The notes under the pieces are model-generated. The model was not told the origin of the DNA. It saw only the letters and a list, made by a program, of their open reading frames with translations, and did not search any database. From NCBI RefSeq assembly GCF_018459925.1, contig NZ_CP075371.1, forward strand, positions 248,001-312,000: a stretch of DNA of 64,000 nucleotides, given 5' to 3'. Source of the stretch: Nocardioides aquaticus. GTDB lineage: Bacteria; Actinomycetota; Actinomycetes; Propionibacteriales; Nocardioidaceae. The position numbers and the translations under genes were made by a program. Shown here piece by piece: positions 63,131 through 64,000 of this stretch; position 1 is the stretch's first letter; every line of letters starts with the position of its first letter.

Positions 63131-64000
63131 CCTCCTCCGCGACCGGCGCGGCCGCCCCCGACGACCTGGTGCCCTTCGACCTGCTCGGGGCCCTGCCCGA
63201 GGGACCCACCACGACCGTGCTCGAGGCCAGCGCCGGCACCGGCAAGACCTACACCCTGGCCGGCCTGGTCGCCCGCTACGTCGCCGAGGGCCGCGCCCGG
63301 CTCGAGGAGATGCTGCTGATCACCTTCGGCCGCGCGGCCAGCCAGGAGCTGCGCGAGCGCGTCCGGGACCAGCTCGACGAGGCGCACGACGCGCTGCGCG
63401 GCGCCCGGGCGGCTCGGGAGGGCGACCCGGTGGGGTCGGGCGGGGCGGCGTACGACGGCGTCACGACGCCGCTGCTGGACCACCTGCTCGACGCCGACCC
63501 CGACGAGCTGGGGGACCGCGAGCGACGCCTGCGCGACGCGCTGGCGGACTTCGACGCGGCCACGATCGCCACCACGCACCAGTTCTGCCAGCTCGTGCTC
63601 CGCTCGCTGGGCGTGGCCGGTGACAGCGACTCGGGCGTGACGCTGGTCGAGGACCTCTCGGACCTCGTGGGGGAGATCGTCGACGACCTCTACCTCGCGC
63701 GCTTCGGCCAGGCCGTCGAGGACCCGGAGCTGACCCGGGCCGCCGCGTTCGCGCTGGCCACCACGGCCGTGGCCAACCCGGGCGCCGTCCTGACGCCGCG
63801 CGACCCCGAGCCCGGCACCACGGCCGCGGTGCGGGTGGGGTTCGCGCGCGACGTGCTCGCCGAGCTCGAGCGGCGCAAGCGGCGGATGGGCGTGCTGGGC
63901 TACGACGACCTCCTGGGCCGGCTCGCCGACGCGCTGGCCGACCCCGACGCCCCGGCGCGGCAGCGGATGCGGACGCGCTGGCGGGTGGTGATGGTCGACG
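63127..64000 (+). CDS. recB: Exodeoxyribonuclease V subunit beta (RecB), N-terminal part
   Basis: The first 291 codons of the RecB helicase-nuclease, cut by the window end. Walker A is EASAGTGKTYTLAGLV (about 32-47), motif Ia LLITFGRAASQELRERV, then IATTHQFCQLVLRSLG and YDDLLGRLADAL. GTG start overlaps the recC stop, giving coupled subunits; recD probably follows outside. Confidence 0.95.
   Translation, partial: MTSSATGAAAPDDLVPFDLLGALPEGPTTTVLEASAGTGKTYTLAGLVARYVAEGRARLEEMLLITFGRAASQELRERVRDQLDEAHDALRGARAAREGDPVGSGGAAYDGVTTPLLDHLLDADPDELGDRERRLRDALADFDAATIATTHQFCQLVLRSLGVAGDSDSGVTLVEDLSDLVGEIVDDLYLARFGQAVEDPELTRAAAFALATTAVANPGAVLTPRDPEPGTTAAVRVGFARDVLAELERRKRRMGVLGYDDLLGRLADALADPDAPARQRMRTRWRVVMVD

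Overview
This 64-kb window is very GC-rich, uses many GTG and TTG starts, and shows tight ATGA/GTGA gene overlaps. Together with the gene content (aerobic cobalamin pathway with fused CobI-CobJ and a ChlI/ChlD-type chelatase partner, mycobacterial-style desaturase plus ferredoxin reductase, class-F-like sortase) it points to a high-GC actinobacterium, most likely Nocardioides or a close relative in the Nocardioidaceae. This is a judgement from style and content, not from a marker gene.

Left flank (1-10.1 kb): a mixed set of metabolic genes. These are a truncated class III CoA-transferase divergent from an FCD-type GntR regulator, two SRPBCC proteins, an FAD reductase, a glutaminase carrying an extra STAS domain, an MFS permease, a cytochrome P450, a small methyltransferase, a translationally coupled heme-oxygenase-like iron enzyme plus CDGSH protein, and an orphan PTS EIIA.

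Centre (10.1-34.5 kb): an almost complete oxygen-dependent cobalamin (B12) locus split into several transcription units. Four units start with a cobalamin riboswitch: cobN-cobF-ferredoxin-cobQ-cobK (+); cbtB-cbtA-cobT (-), which joins cobalt import to lower-ligand activation; chlID-bluB-cobO-cobBC (-); and cobG-cobH-cobIJ (-). cobD (-), cobU (+) and cobL-cobM (+) complete it. Two genes here carry apparent 1-nt deletions in five-base G/C runs (cobD, and a membrane GAF protein), CobG lacks its Fe-S C-terminal part, and CobB and CobC are fused through a linker encoded by a dispersed-repeat-like sequence. Uroporphyrinogen methyltransferase, the cobalt reductase and cobalamin synthase (CobS/CobV) are not in the window.

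Right part (34.5-64 kb): a sigma-region-2-like protein overlapping an FAD oxidoreductase, a renalase-like enzyme, the PEP synthase regulator and PEP synthase, a zinc alcohol dehydrogenase, a lipoprotein esterase, a YibE/F membrane protein, a sortase with its probable substrate, a secreted subtilase, a DinB-fold protein, TerC behind a probable manganese riboswitch, an aldo/keto reductase, inorganic pyrophosphatase, a TauE/SafE exporter, a GAF regulator divergent from a flavin monooxygenase, a desaturase operon, and recC-recB running off the end.

The least explained signals are structural. Two copies of a roughly 75-85-bp nested palindrome lie between convergent genes, one of them supplying the stop codons of both neighbours. 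Arrays of a 22-bp tandem repeat begin at or just after stop codons in two places. In-frame 12-bp minisatellites occur in several genes. No tRNA, rRNA, CRISPR array, prophage or insertion sequence was seen.
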